64,000 bases of DNA from Benincasa hispida (taxonomy: Eukaryota; Streptophyta; Magnoliopsida; Cucurbitales; Cucurbitaceae), in contig NC_052359.1 of the NCBI RefSeq assembly GCF_009727055.1, positions 13,460,651 to 13,524,650 of the forward strand, written 5' to 3'. The position numbers were made by a program, and so were the translations under genes. Within the stretch, counting starts at the first letter, position 1, and each line of letters opens with the position of its first letter. Below the pieces are notes generated by a model. The model was not told the DNA's origin, ran no database searches, and worked only from the letters and a program-made list of their open reading frames with translations. Of this stretch, positions 46,260-56,960 are shown piece after piece.

Positions 46260-46740
46260 AAGTTTTTATGACTCTAAAAAAAATGTCATTGCCACATTTA
46301 TTGACTTTTTTTTTTTTTTTTTTTAGTTTTTTGAATCCATCATCAAGAAAAATGTATAGTTGACTCATGAACAATATATTATTGTTGGTTGTTTCATGAC
46401 TTTATAATTTAGTCAACAACAAAAATTTAACATTTATTACCTATCATGGTAACATTTTTTTTATGACAATTTACCACTGTCAATAAAAGACTCAAAAGTT
46501 GACTTCTTCTGTCAATTAAACTTTTACATTGACATTAAAAATATGTCACAAAAATATTAACAATGACACATCTAGAGTATTCATCATGCCTTAATCATGA
46601 CACTTTCTAAGAGTCAGTGAATTGCATATATTGACACTTATTTATAGTCATTGAAGTCTGACTGATGACAATATTCTAATGTCATATTAATACATCTCAT
46701 GACATTTGCGAAATATAAAAAATGCTTATAATGATGGACA
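46260..46740. repeat. TGACA/TGTCA-rich degenerate array
   Basis: Around fifteen or more TGACA, TGTCA or TGACT words in both orientations within about 480 bases of AT-rich DNA. This resembles subterminal repeats of CACTA transposons in cucurbits (inference). No CACTA terminus or transposase is visible. Confidence 0.4.
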
Positions 46741-47123
46741 ACTTTTTAATTTGCTTTATACTATCATTACACATATAATTTATCTAATTTTGACAAAAAA
46801 TATGTAGTTGGTGTTTCTAACTATTATAAGCTACAATTAATTATAGTATTATTATTTTCAAATCTTTGTCACACTATTATTTTCTACCCAAAATAAAATA
46901 ATCTACATCCCAAACACACAGACTATTATATAACCACTAAAATAATTTGCACCCTAAACATAGCCTATTATAACCCACAGATATGGTAACCAACTCTCCC
47001 CGAATATATGCTTAAAAGGGGAAAAAATTTGGTTATACAAAATCATAAAAGTTTAAACTTTGGAAGTGGGGGTAAGGTTCGTAAAAGAGTAATATTTAAG
47101 TACAGTCCAAGCTGCACACATCT
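46741..47123. other. AT-rich spacer
   Basis: Contains short MITE-like phrases (ATTATAACCCACAG; TACACCCTAAAC-like) but no paired ends that I can define. No ORF. Confidence 0.4.
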
Positions 47124-47862
47124 TATTGGGAAAAACCTACTATTACCGCATGAATAAAAAAAAAAATAATAATAATAACTGAGAAATTAAAAAAAACCAC
47201 AAAACTAAGAAACATAAGAATTTACGTGGGAAACTTCAAACTCAGAGAACAACCTAGCCCACCATTACAGGAATTATACTATGTAAAAAATTGTTATAAT
47301 CACATAGAATAATTCTCTCCCGATCTCAATTACAAGAGTAATAACCACAAAACTAAGAAACATAAGAATTTACGTGGGAAACTCCAAACTCGGAGAACAA
47401 CCTAGCCCACCACTACAGGAATTATATTATGTAAAAAATTGTTATAATCACACAGAATAATTCTCTCCCGATCTCAATTACAAGAGTAATAACCACAAAA
47501 CTAAGAAACTTAAGAATTTACGTGGAAAACTCCAAACTCGGATAACAACCTAGCCCACCACTACAGGAATTATACTATGTAAAAAATTGTTATAATCACA
47601 CAGAATAATTCTCTCCTGATCTCAATTACAAGAGTACTCTCTCAAAGCTTTTGTACTACTCACACTTTTTAATCACACTGTCAAACTAAAGAATACAAAA
47701 AGGAATTTAACTAGAGTTCACACCCAAGTTTAAAGTGTTTCTAATTGAGATGATTTGAAACCGAAGCTTAGACTCCTTTTATCGAATTTGGAGTTCATCG
47801 CTTCCTTGAACCTTTCTAATGTGGGGACAATTACCATTTTAATATTTTGTCAAAATCCAACA
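47124..47862 (-). repeat. Solo LTR of the Copia-T family with internal triplication
   Basis: The plus-strand left end TATTGGGAAAAACCTAC and right end TTTGTCAAAATCCAACA match the Copia-T LTR borders. Middle parts (GAATTCTCTCCC..TACAAGAGTACTCTCTC; CTCCTTTTAT) are collinear. It is longer because a 148-bp unit occurs three times. No target duplication was identified. Confidence 0.8.
47196..47637. repeat. Tandem repeat, three copies of a 148-bp unit
   Basis: The word ACCACAAAACTAAGAAAC starts at 47196, 47344 and 47492, exactly 148 apart. Each unit ends CAATTACAAGAG. The unit is part of the LTR, present once in the Copia-T LTRs. Confidence 0.92.
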
Positions 47863-48104
47863 CTTACTATTATCCTTTTCAATCACATAGAAAAAACAAA
47901 CTCAAAAATATATGTTTTTTCTTTCCTTTTTTAAGCAGTTCAGTATAGCAAACTGTGATTGGACTATTAGGTGAACCATATAAAGATGGGTGCAACACGT
48001 CAAAAATCTAGTAAAAGACGGGTAGAAAAGCTTAATTAGTACTTTATTTTCAATAAAGAAACTCAACATCATCCCTGCATACAGAACCAGAGTCTTTCTA
48101 TACC
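47863..48104 (+). other. Upstream region of the DUF4408 gene
   Basis: About 240 bases between the solo LTR and the TATA box. No coding signal. The proximity means the LTR could influence the promoter. Confidence 0.4.
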
Positions 48105-48110
48105 TATAAA
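48105..48110 (+). promoter_or_regulatory. TATA box of the DUF4408 gene
   Basis: TATAAA in CCTATAAATGTGG, 98 bases upstream of the ATG at 48203. The leader would start near 48135-48145 and be CT/A-rich. Confidence 0.6.
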
Positions 48111-48202
48111 TGTGGCAAAAAGCTTTTACTCTATTTTCCTCTACCAAGAACTCCTATACACTTTTGGGATAATTTAGCAGAAGCTTGAAGATATCAAAAG
48201 TC

Positions 48203-48751
48203 ATGAACAAGTTCAAGAAATCAGAAATTCTAGTGCTTTTAGGCCTCACAGTGCTTCTAGTAATAACTCCTCTTCTTTCTTCATCCCTAAGACCAACATA
48301 TCTTTACTTCATCTTCAACCTCCTCATCATTGCCCTTGGAGCACAAGCTGGCCTTCTCTCATCAGCTTTCCCAAATAATGATCCTCCTGATCAAGACAAG
48401 ACCAACAAGCTTTCTTTAACTTTATCCGAAACCGTGGAAAGCTCCGCCAAGAAGCACCGGGCTTTGGAGAAGGCTCACTCCGACGAAAATCCGGCTGGCA
48501 ATGTCAAGATGGAATCTCTTAAGAAGTGTCCCTCTGCTTCGAGTATTTTCTATATCGGAGAGGGCGATAGCGAGGCGGAGGACACGACAGCGGTCGAGGA
48601 CGTGGAAGAGGAGGTTGGCGGGGGCGGAAATAATGAGCAAGAATTGTTTGCTCAAGCTGAGACGTTTATTGGGAACTTCTATAAGCAGTTGAAGATGCAG
48701 AAAGAAGAGTCTTGGAAAAACATTCATGGTTTCTATCAAAAACGCTCTTGA
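48203..48751 (+). CDS. DUF4408-type small membrane protein (182 aa)
   Basis: An intact single-exon gene and the only convincing host gene here. Starting at the ATG at 48203 (an upstream in-frame TTG at 48185 is not used in plants), the protein has a basic N-terminus (MNKFKK), two hydrophobic segments at about residues 8-29 and 33-55 (ILVLLGLTVLLVITPLL; YLYFIFNLLIIALGAQAGLL), a charged, Ser/Glu/Gly-rich middle, and a conserved C-terminus (about 145-182) with ELFAQAETFIGNFYKQLKMQ and the ending WKNIHGFYQK. The hydrophobic pair fits DUF4408 and the C-terminus the DUF761-like motif of plant proteins. The molecular function of these families is unknown; some relatives are described as pathogen-pattern induced. 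GC content is higher than in the flanks, and the frame is clean. The location is probably a membrane. Confidence 0.85.
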   Translation: MNKFKKSEILVLLGLTVLLVITPLLSSSLRPTYLYFIFNLLIIALGAQAGLLSSAFPNNDPPDQDKTNKLSLTLSETVESSAKKHRALEKAHSDENPAGNVKMESLKKCPSASSIFYIGEGDSEAEDTTAVEDVEEEVGGGGNNEQELFAQAETFIGNFYKQLKMQKEESWKNIHGFYQKRS

Positions 48752-49200
48752 GTTCTATTCTTCTTTTCTCTTTGATCCATCAAGTTATTTGGGATGTGAA
48801 TGAAATTCTTGAAATATGTAAAACAAAAACAAAACGGAAAGTTCTTGTAGGTTTGTACAGTTTAATCCAGCTTATTGTATTATGTAGTGAATCTAATATT
48901 ACGTTAAATTATGGATTAATCTAAAAGCTTAAACTAATAAGTGTAGATAAATTTTTTATTAAAAAAAATGGACGAACAAAATTTAATGTTATACACCTGA
49001 GTAGACGACTTAGCGAATTTGAAGAAAAAAAAAATTAGAAATGTCACCCTAATAGTGACTTTGAATTTTTTCCCCATATATCTCATTTTTTTTTTTCTCT
49101 AAATTATGCTAGGTTTTCTTATACAAGCCAAAATTAAATAAATAAACAAAATAAAAAACTGCTTATTATGATTAAGAAAAAAAAATCATATAAACACATA
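48752..49200. other. 3' flank of the DUF4408 gene
   Basis: AT-rich. Putative polyadenylation context around 48895-48940 (AATCTAATA, ACTAATAAG), but no unambiguous AATAAA. No further gene. Confidence 0.4.
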
Positions 49201-49203
49201 TTA

Positions 49204-49578
49204 AGGTGTATTTGGAATACATTTTCAAGTGTTTAATTTAAAAACTAAAAATTTTTAAAAGAAATTGAAGAGTATGACAACCACTCAAAATAACTTTTCC
49301 GATGTATTTTAGGGTTCATTTGGATTGACTTAAAAAAAAGTATTTTAAAAAAATTATTTTATTTAAACACTTTTGATAAAAATTTATTAAAATATACTTG
49401 AAAAGTTATTTTAAGCGGTTTTCAAATACTCCAATTTCTTTTAAAATGACTTATTTTTTAAATTAAACACTTGAAAATGTATTCCAAATATACTCTTAAT
49501 CAGTTTTTATCAAAAGTATTTATATAAAAATGAGTTTTTTGAAAAATATTTTTTTCACGAGTAAATCCATACAGACCT
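49204..49578. mobile_element. PIF/Harbinger-like MITE, outer copy
   Basis: The left end AGGTGTATTTGG and right end CCATACAGACCT are inverted, flanked by TTA (49201-49203 and 49579-49581). Its two halves are split by an inverted copy of the same family at 49312-49495. Without the insert it is about 188 bases. No coding capacity. TTA duplications are typical of PIF/Harbinger (Tourist-like) elements. Confidence 0.72.
49312..49495. mobile_element. PIF/Harbinger-like MITE, inner inverted copy
   Basis: It starts GGGTTCATTTGGATTGAC and ends CCAAATATACTC, with TTA on both sides (49309-49311, 49496-49498). The right half (for example AAACACTTGAAAATGTATTC) is the reverse complement of 49215-49240, and the left half (AACACTTTTGATAAAAA) the reverse complement of 49506-49530, so the same family inserted into itself. 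Confidence 0.75.
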
Positions 49579-49979
49579 TTAAAATTTATAGTTCTTGCTA
49601 ACCTAAGGACGATGACTGAAATGATATAAAGTATAAACCATCAACGACAGAGATTTGAATCTTTCACTTTACATATTGTTGGATTAAAAAAGGGAAAAAA
49701 GCTTTAACGCAAAGGTAAAACCTTGACATTCATTTAAATTTGTTATGAGAACATATTAAGTGAAATTTGTCCTGATCTCAAATACTAAAAAATTCAAGCA
49801 CCTATTTTTCAAGTCCTCATTTGATAGTACTTTCATTTTCTGTGTTTAGTCTTTTGTCTTTGATTTTTTACAAATTAAGCCTAAAAATACTCATTTAAAC
49901 TCTAAATTTCTTGTTTTGTAATCTATTTTTTACTAATATTTTTAAAAAATAAGTCAAATTTTGAAAACTAAAAAATTTA
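49579..49979. other. AT-rich intergenic DNA
   Basis: Includes a half-copy resembling the left end of the next MITE (CTCATTTGATAGTACTTTC near 49815). No ORF. Confidence 0.4.
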
Positions 49980-50282
49980 AATCCTGTTTGGTAACTATTT
50001 CGTTTTTTGTTTTTAGTTTTTTAAAACTAAGCCGGTTTCCTTCCTATTTCTTACAATAATTTGCATACTTCTTAAGTATAATGGTTGAATTCTTAGTCAA
50101 ATTTCAAAAACAAAAATAAATTTTTAAAAGCTACTTCTTTTAGTTTTTAAAATTTGGTTTGGTTTTTTAAACCATTGGAAAAAAGTAGTTAAAGGAAAAA
50201 ATTTGAAAGTAAAAGTAGTGTTTATAAACATAATTTTCAAAAATAAAAAACAAAAAACGAAATGATTATCAAACAAAACCTT
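49980..50282. mobile_element. MITE with TTTGGTAACYATTTCG ends
   Basis: The left end CCTGTTTGGTAACTATTTCG and right end CGAAATGATTATCAAAC are inverted, continuing into TTTTTTGTTTTTAG / AAAAACAAAAAACG. About 300 bp. The superfamily is uncertain (probably hAT-like). Flanking TTTAAAT/TTAAATTT is too AT-rich to call a duplication. Confidence 0.65.
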
Positions 50283-51379
50283 AAATTTTTTTAAAAAATG
50301 GTTAAGAAAGATACAAATCATTATAACAAAATTTGGATAAAATAGATTTAATTTGAAAATAAAATGGTTATTAAACGGATTTAAATAACAATAATTTGGA
50401 GGGAACTTGATATTGCAATGATGGGAAACAGCTAAGATTGCATCTCCAAAATGTTGCCCTTACCCATAAATGTTTTTAATCTCATATGAAATAAAATAAC
50501 ATTTCAAGATAATTTCTTTTGGGATTTTACAGGCAGCAGTGAAAAAGATGGTTCAGTGAGAGAAAAATGAGATATTTGGTGGAAAGAAAAGCACTTTAAG
50601 AAAAAGTTATTTACTTTTGAAAAGAATTTATGTGATTCTTCACCAAAGAAAAGGACATACATATCAAGAATTTTGATAGTAAGATAAAAGGAATTGGAAA
50701 CTGACAAAGATTTTAACAAAGTTCACATGGCCCATGGCTGCAATTTTGTGCTCTTCTAACACATATTGAGATGCTAGCTACCTTAAGATATTTTTTAAAA
50801 ATTTTAATTTTATTCTTTACTAAAGTTGAAAAGTATGGATCCTGTCACCTACATTAATTATAATTACTATTTATGTATTATTGTTTTTCTTATTCTAATG
50901 GTAGAAATCTACAATGGTCATCCTATCTTTTTAGGTACAATATTTATATTATTTAATGGAGTTAAAAGAAAAAAGAGATTCGGTTACATCATAATTAGTA
51001 TAAGCGTTCGGGATTTAATTTCATGGTCATAATGCCATTTGTCTAACTTTTAAAAGTAATTGAGTACGATCATCTGCCGTTATTAGAACACGTTAAATAT
51101 TGTATTAATTATTCATACTGTCCCTTGCAATTTTAATGCATGTAAAATATTAAGGTCATCTGTAAATTAATGATCTCACACGTTAGGGGTCTTCCTCTGT
51201 GCTCTCACAAGCTAGAGCCCTTTTTCCCCACTCATTTACCACTAGAGCTCCTCACCCTCACTTCTTCAAGCTCGCGCTCCTCTCGTGCTCTTAGTCCCAC
51301 TCGCCACTTTGAATCTTTGTTAATCCAAAATTTTCGTCATTGGCATTAAAAAACCCAAAGAGTTTCTCTATATATAAAT
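50283..51379. other. Intergenic DNA
   Basis: AT-rich, with a CT-rich patch at 51180-51310. Short ORFs (50504-50719 minus, 50826-51032 plus) have no domain or coding bias that I can see. Confidence 0.4.
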
Positions 51380-51650
51380 TATTGGGGTGTTTGTAAATAT
51401 AGAAGTTAGATCTAAAATATTAGCAGATATAACACAATGTAAAAGAATTTGTAGATATAGCAAAATTTAGATCCAACTCTCGAAGTCTATTAGTAACAAA
51501 CTGTATCGCTAATAGAAGTCTATTAACAATAGAACTTTATCATTAATAGTAGTCTATCAACTATAGAGTTCACTGATATATTTTGTTATATATGCAATAA
51601 TTTTTACAAATGTTACTATATACTTATATACATTGTCTATTTTAATTAAA
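51380..51650. repeat. Cucurbit-type AT-rich repeat with AGTCTATTA/TCTATCA words
   Basis: GTGTTTGTAAATATAGAAG, GATATAGCAAAATTTAGATC and repeated GTCTATTA/GTCTATCA near 51490-51560, ending TTTGTTATATATGCAATAATTTTTAC. I recognise this as an abundant cucurbit MITE-like repeat (memory, not a search). Confidence 0.55.
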
Positions 51651-53527
51651 AAAAAAGTAGAATTAATAGTATTGTTAAATAAAAAGTTAAAGCACTTGTA
51701 GTGATAAAATTCACATCAGGAAATTAAAAATTATTGTTTAGTAATACTTGATCAAGTTTTTTCTTGTTGTATGTATGTATATATATACGTTTATTGTGCT
51801 CATTCTGAATAAGTGGTAACATTTGTTGCTAAGTAAGAATCTCTGTCTTTCCATAGAACAAAGGAATCTGAAAAAAGTAGAAAAAAGGAGGGTGGAGAAA
51901 AAGCTACGGTACACCTGTTATAAAAGCCAGAATATACAAGGGAGCAAATTGATTTTTTTTTTATTTAAATTATCTTTTTCATATATGTTAAATAAATTAC
52001 ATATTATTTTAAATGATATTGACAGATATATATATATTGTATTACCTAAAAGAAAAATGGACCTCACGGTCTAAAGTTAAAGTACAAACAAAACACTGAT
52101 CTCAAGGAGAAGAGCTCTATTATATCCTGTCAATAGAAGCCTTAATCCAATTATAACAACAAAGAAAAACTTTAGATTGAACAACTTGACTGATCACATA
52201 GGGAGAATTGCAAGATAACTCCATGAACCACATATTACGTATGCTAGCACGAAATATGATAAATAACAACATATCAAGTGATTTTCCAAATAAACCTTAG
52301 CCGATTAGCTACATTAAAGTGATAAATTCAATTGAGCTTCGGATCTCAGTACGAGATTATATGAGAGCACCCTTTCCCACAAAAGTATGTCCCTCTAAAT
52401 AGCCTTGTTAAAAGGATACTTAAAGAATAAATTACTCCAATACTCAATTCTACCATTATATATTAATATAATTATTAGAGATACCATAACACCACCTATT
52501 AGTACGATCACAGGTCTGTAATTGATTTCGAGTATTGTAGAAATATAATTAAGGTAATTTTTTTGGTAAAAGTGTAAAGAGGTAATATTTATTAATTATT
52601 CTGAGTTATGGCCCTTGAACTTCCCACTTAGAAGTATAATCCATTCACATTGTTCAAGAATTCTCTCAGGTTTTCTCTCAAGCAAGTCTTGTTCATCTTC
52701 AAAGGGATGGAAAAATCAAGTAGTCTAGAGTATAGCTCAAAAAGTTGTTTCTACCATTTTTCAAAATTATTATGGTTCACTATCCAATTTTCCTTTTTGG
52801 CTTGAACACATGTGTAATTAGGAAGGAACATCCTTCTTTGGTTTGTACCCACATATTTTTGAGTTTTATTAATTGCCTTTTTGTTTATCCCAAAGGAAAA
52901 AAAAGGTATATTTGCTTATTTATTTATTTATTTTAAGTATAATAAGGCTGGGATTTAATCTACAATTGGATACTTATTTCCTTTCTTAATTACAATGAAT
53001 ACTTTTGATCGACCTTATTCAAAGATGCCCAAGAGTTTGCTTATGATGTTTTTGGTACACTTGAAATATTTCTAAAGAATTGTGATATTGTTGACCTATG
53101 TGTTGGAGGTGGAGTTATTTGACATATGAGACATAGATTTCATGGGTTGCTTCCTCCATCGAGTTGTCCCTCCTACATATTGTTAGTAGTAGGCTTTGTC
53201 TCACCCAAATGAATGAAAGGCAATTTCTTGTGCCAAAAATGATGTCGTCACTGAAATTGGCTACAGAAATCCAACTTAATCGTAGGTCTAAATTTACAAC
53301 GAGTTGCATTCAATGCACTTAAGATTTTGTTTCATGACAAATCAAAGTTGAACTCAATTATATCTCAAGCTTCCTTTCAATTCAAGGTCATAAACAAAAC
53401 ACACGGCTTTAATGGAATTCACCAATTTCTTGTCTTCAATTTTAATCTAGGGCATATATCTCGATTTAATAATTAATCTCAAATTCAATAATTTGTGGTT
53501 TTATCATTAATTTGAGAAATGACGTGA
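51651..53527. other. Intergenic DNA
   Basis: AT-rich without recognisable genes on either strand. The ORFs at 51823-52074, 52745-52936 and 53115-53309 lack domains. Confidence 0.4.
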
Positions 53528-54164
53528 TGTAACGACCCGACCCCCTAGGACTTAAGTTAGACCGTTACTAAATACATGCATGCATGGAACTTAAAACAAC
53601 ACCCTTTTATGGTAAAATAAATGCTAAATAAATAAGGTGAGTTCAAAAGTCCATTTAATTCAAATATTAAAAACAAATAATGGGGTACCCATAAATCATA
53701 AATGATAATAAATAAGTCTGAAAACAATTCTTAATAGTAAGTTTTAAACAGCAAAACTGAAAGTTGAAAAAAAAAATAGAAAGAAATCTAAATATCATGA
53801 GCGGAAGCATAAAACTGGTCCCAGTGGCTCGATCACGAATCCAGCTTGTCAATCGCCGGTGCATCTCTACCTTTACTTGAAACAACAACATGAGAAAGGA
53901 TGAGTATAAAATACTTAGTAAGTAACCACACTACTGGGGTTAGGCTAGGCATCTATATCCTCTAGATAGGCACATTTGGTGGAACATATAAACTACTCTA
54001 GTCCTCCTAGGACACATACATCCATGAAAAACTTATTTCTATCCTACTGTAGTTAAGTATGCCCACTACCTCTAGTAAGTCCCGTAGGACCCACAACCTC
54101 TGGTGAATCCCGAAGGAAACACAATCTCTGGTGAATCCCGAAGGAAACACAATCTCTTACGTAC

Positions 54165-54480
54165 ACATGGTTATGCATACACCTCTTTTGTATACACATA
54201 ACCCATTTAATGTGTACCTTACACATGGTTATGTATACACCTCTTTCGTATACACATAACCAACTGAATGTGTACATCTTTTGTACATCTGGTTAAGTAT
54301 ACACCTCTTTTGTATACACATAACCCACTGAGTGTGTACCTCTTTCGTACACCTGGTTATGTATACACCTCTTTCGTATACACATAACCCACTGAGTGTG
54401 TACCTCTTTCGTACACCTGGTTATGTATACACCTCTTTCGTATACACATAACCCACCGAGTGTGTACCTCTTTCGTACAC
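54165..54480. repeat. Tandem repeat, 64-bp unit
   Basis: The word AGTGTGTACC recurs at 54331, 54395 and 54459, exactly 64 apart. About five units, the left ones more diverged. Each unit pairs a GTACAC-type and a GTATAC-type word. Confidence 0.88.
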
Positions 54481-55560
54481 CCCAGATCCTCTCTATGAAT
54501 GTAGGGATGCATATCTCTTTCGTATACACATAACCCATTGAGCATGCACCTCTTACGTACACCCTAGTACTCTTTAGATATGTATCATTTTCATACACAC
54601 CAGCCCTAGTACATCACTTTCATGTACTAGCGCCCTTGGATATGCATCACTTTCATGCAATCACATAGTTTGGAAAGGAAAAGAGATTGCATCTAACTTC
54701 ATATTATATATAACATTCACATAATCATGAGTCCTCTAAAATCTCCTCATCAAGGTCATGTTAATTAACCTCAACGTACGTGTTTTAATCTAGTTTTAAT
54801 GGATCAACTCTAGTACATCAGTTTCATGCACCAACTCATGTAAACAATCAAACATTTGAAATTTCATAATACATCATATAGCTTACACACTTTCATAATA
54901 AATCACATAAATATGTACATCAACAAATGCTCCAACTTTTATCTAGCTTTATGACATTCCAGTAGTAGTGTCGCTTAACTCATAATTTAGGGTCATGCTC
55001 AATCGTACTTTTAATATGTCTCGTAAAATTCTAAATCACACTCATACATAAAATGCTTTAGACATATTATCACATGTTCACATATCTTTTCTAAACAATC
55101 CATTAAATATCAGAACAGTTAAAATTATCCTTGTAACTAGTCTTAAAATCCTCAAAATAAATCATAAATTTATTACACAAAGACGGTTCCAGTAGTAAGA
55201 TTACTTACCTCAAAGTAAATCCAAATTAGTTCAAGCAAGCTTATCCCCTCATTGCCAAACAAAGCCTTGAAGTGACATCTATAATAAATCCAATATTTAA
55301 ATTAATCCCCTATGTCCTTTCCAATTAACCAATTTACTCAAGGTCTCCAGTTTTATCTTTACAATATTAATTTTCAAAACTCACAAAGACTTACCAACCT
55401 TAACAAATTTTTCGTCAAAATTAGTCTTAAACTTCAAACTTTGTGGGCCACCTCAAAATCCTCCCAAATCTTGAATCCAACCAGTCTCAACACTCAAAAA
55501 CCAACAAGACGGTGGCGAGCGAAAGAGAGAGGTCAGACGGTGCATGGTCTCCAGCGGCAT

Positions 55561-56232
55561 TGCGACGAGCAATGGTCGGAAGAAGCCTGCGTGGCTGGGT
55601 GGCTAGGCACTGAATCTGACGCTGCACCACAGATCTGACGGTTGGAAGACGATCGGCGGCTATACGGACGGAGGAAAGGTGTGGATCCGGTCTTGATGAC
55701 AGCGCTGCTCGACTGGGTTTGCTCGCGTGGGAAGACCGACACGACCTCAATCAGAGGTGGAAGACGAGCAAGCAATGGCACTAGCTACAGGGATGAACGG
55801 ACGGCGCGACGCTCTGCTGCACGAATCGAACAGCTGACGCGAGTGGACGGATGACGGGTTGGCGGTGCGAAGAAACGAACGACTGGCGCTAGGCTGTGCG
55901 TTCGACCTNCAGTGCGACGAGCAGTGGCCAGAAGAAGCCTGCGTGGCTGGGCAGCTAGACGTCGAATCTAATGCTGCACCACAGATCTGACGGCTGGAAG
56001 ACGATCGGCGGCTATGCGGACGGAGGAAAGGCGTGGATCCGGTCTTGATGACAGCGTTGCTCGACTGGGTTTGCTCGCGTGGGAAGACCGGCACGACCTC
56101 AATCAGAGGTGGAAGACGAGCAAGCAATGGCACCAGCTACAGGAATGAACGGACGGCGCAAGGCTCTGCTGCACGAATCGAACAGCTGACGCGAGTGGAC
56201 GAACGACGGGTTGGCGGCGCGAAGAGGCGAAC
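55561..56232. repeat. GC-rich duplication, two 320-bp copies with 352-bp period
   Basis: Copy 1 is 55561-55880 and copy 2 is 55913-56232, starting TGCGACGAGCAATGG / TGCGACGAGCAGTGG and ending GCGAAC. They are separated by 32 bases that contain the single N at 55909. Overlapping ORFs on both strands here are a by-product of high GC. Confidence 0.85.
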
Positions 56233-56615
56233 AACGTGCAGGGCAAGCGGCGAGGATGGTTTTTTTTTTTTTTTTTTGGTTGTGGTGCGCAGGAGCTGAA
56301 GAAGAAGGAGAGAGATAAAATAATAATTAAATAAAAAACTAAAAAGAATAAGAATAAAATAAAAAGAAGATTTTATTTTATTTTATCCTTATTTCATTCT
56401 TCTTTCCAAAACATAAATATATATAAATAAACATATATTTCTAAAACCCCTTTTTTCAATTTAAAATAATTTCTCGACATTAACTTACAATTAAATTAAT
56501 GCGACATAAATCCAAATCTTTCCTTTAAACAAAACTGAATTTCAAAATTAACAAAATTATCTTCAAATTTTATGAAATTATAGAATTTGAATTATGAAAA
56601 ACTTGGGACGTTACA

Positions 56616-56960
56616 CATAATAATATACGATTTATCCAAAACTTTTTCATTTATAGACAACAAACTGAAATATTAAATCTTACATAAACTCAAGATATTA
56701 AACTGAAAATTATATCGAAAACTTAAAAAATTAGAGGAGAAGATGGAGAGGATAGCTTCAAAGTGAACAAACAAAAAAGCTCTATTTTAGAGAGAAAGTT
56801 ATCAAAGACAAAGCCACCATAATTTGCTCAAGGCCAATTAGTAGTGAAGAGAAGAAGCAAAAGTGCATTGAATAAATCTTTGAGGCAATTCGACCAAGGA
56901 GCGCAAACAAATTTTATTTTATTATTTTATTTTATTTTTTTTAAATATTGAATAAAGTGG
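56616..56960. other. Intergenic DNA
   Basis: AT-rich. Ends in TTTTATTTTATT runs just before the TRIM-like LTR. No gene. Confidence 0.4.

Larger units (their letters stand above)
53528..56615. repeat. Long Gypsy-type solo LTR
   Basis: It starts TGTAACGACCCGACCCCC and ends CTTGGGACGTTACA. Flanks cgtga/cataa agree 3 of 5 with only G-to-A changes. Inside are 64-bp tandem repeats, a GC-rich duplicated block and a long T run (56258-56277). No PBS or coding region adjoins it. The end sequences and repeat style match the reverse complement of the LTR at 35457-42224. Confidence 0.7.

Noticed and set aside
47196..47637. CRISPR-like direct repeats (also 54165-54480 and 7702-7910)
   Set aside because: Units are contiguous or lack variable spacers, and the setting is plant LTR DNA.
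48185..48202. Longer DUF4408 protein starting at 48185
   Set aside because: That codon is TTG. The first ATG in frame is 48203 and matches the expected basic N-terminus.
53115..53309. 64-codon minus ORF
   Set aside because: Short, no recognisable motif, no promoter or conserved neighbour. Isolated chance ORF in AT-rich DNA.
55747..56133. 128-codon minus ORF and 88-codon plus ORF in the GC-rich block
   Set aside because: Both strands are open because of GC content. The frame crosses the ambiguous base and the duplicated unit, and the composition is Ser/Arg-rich without a domain.
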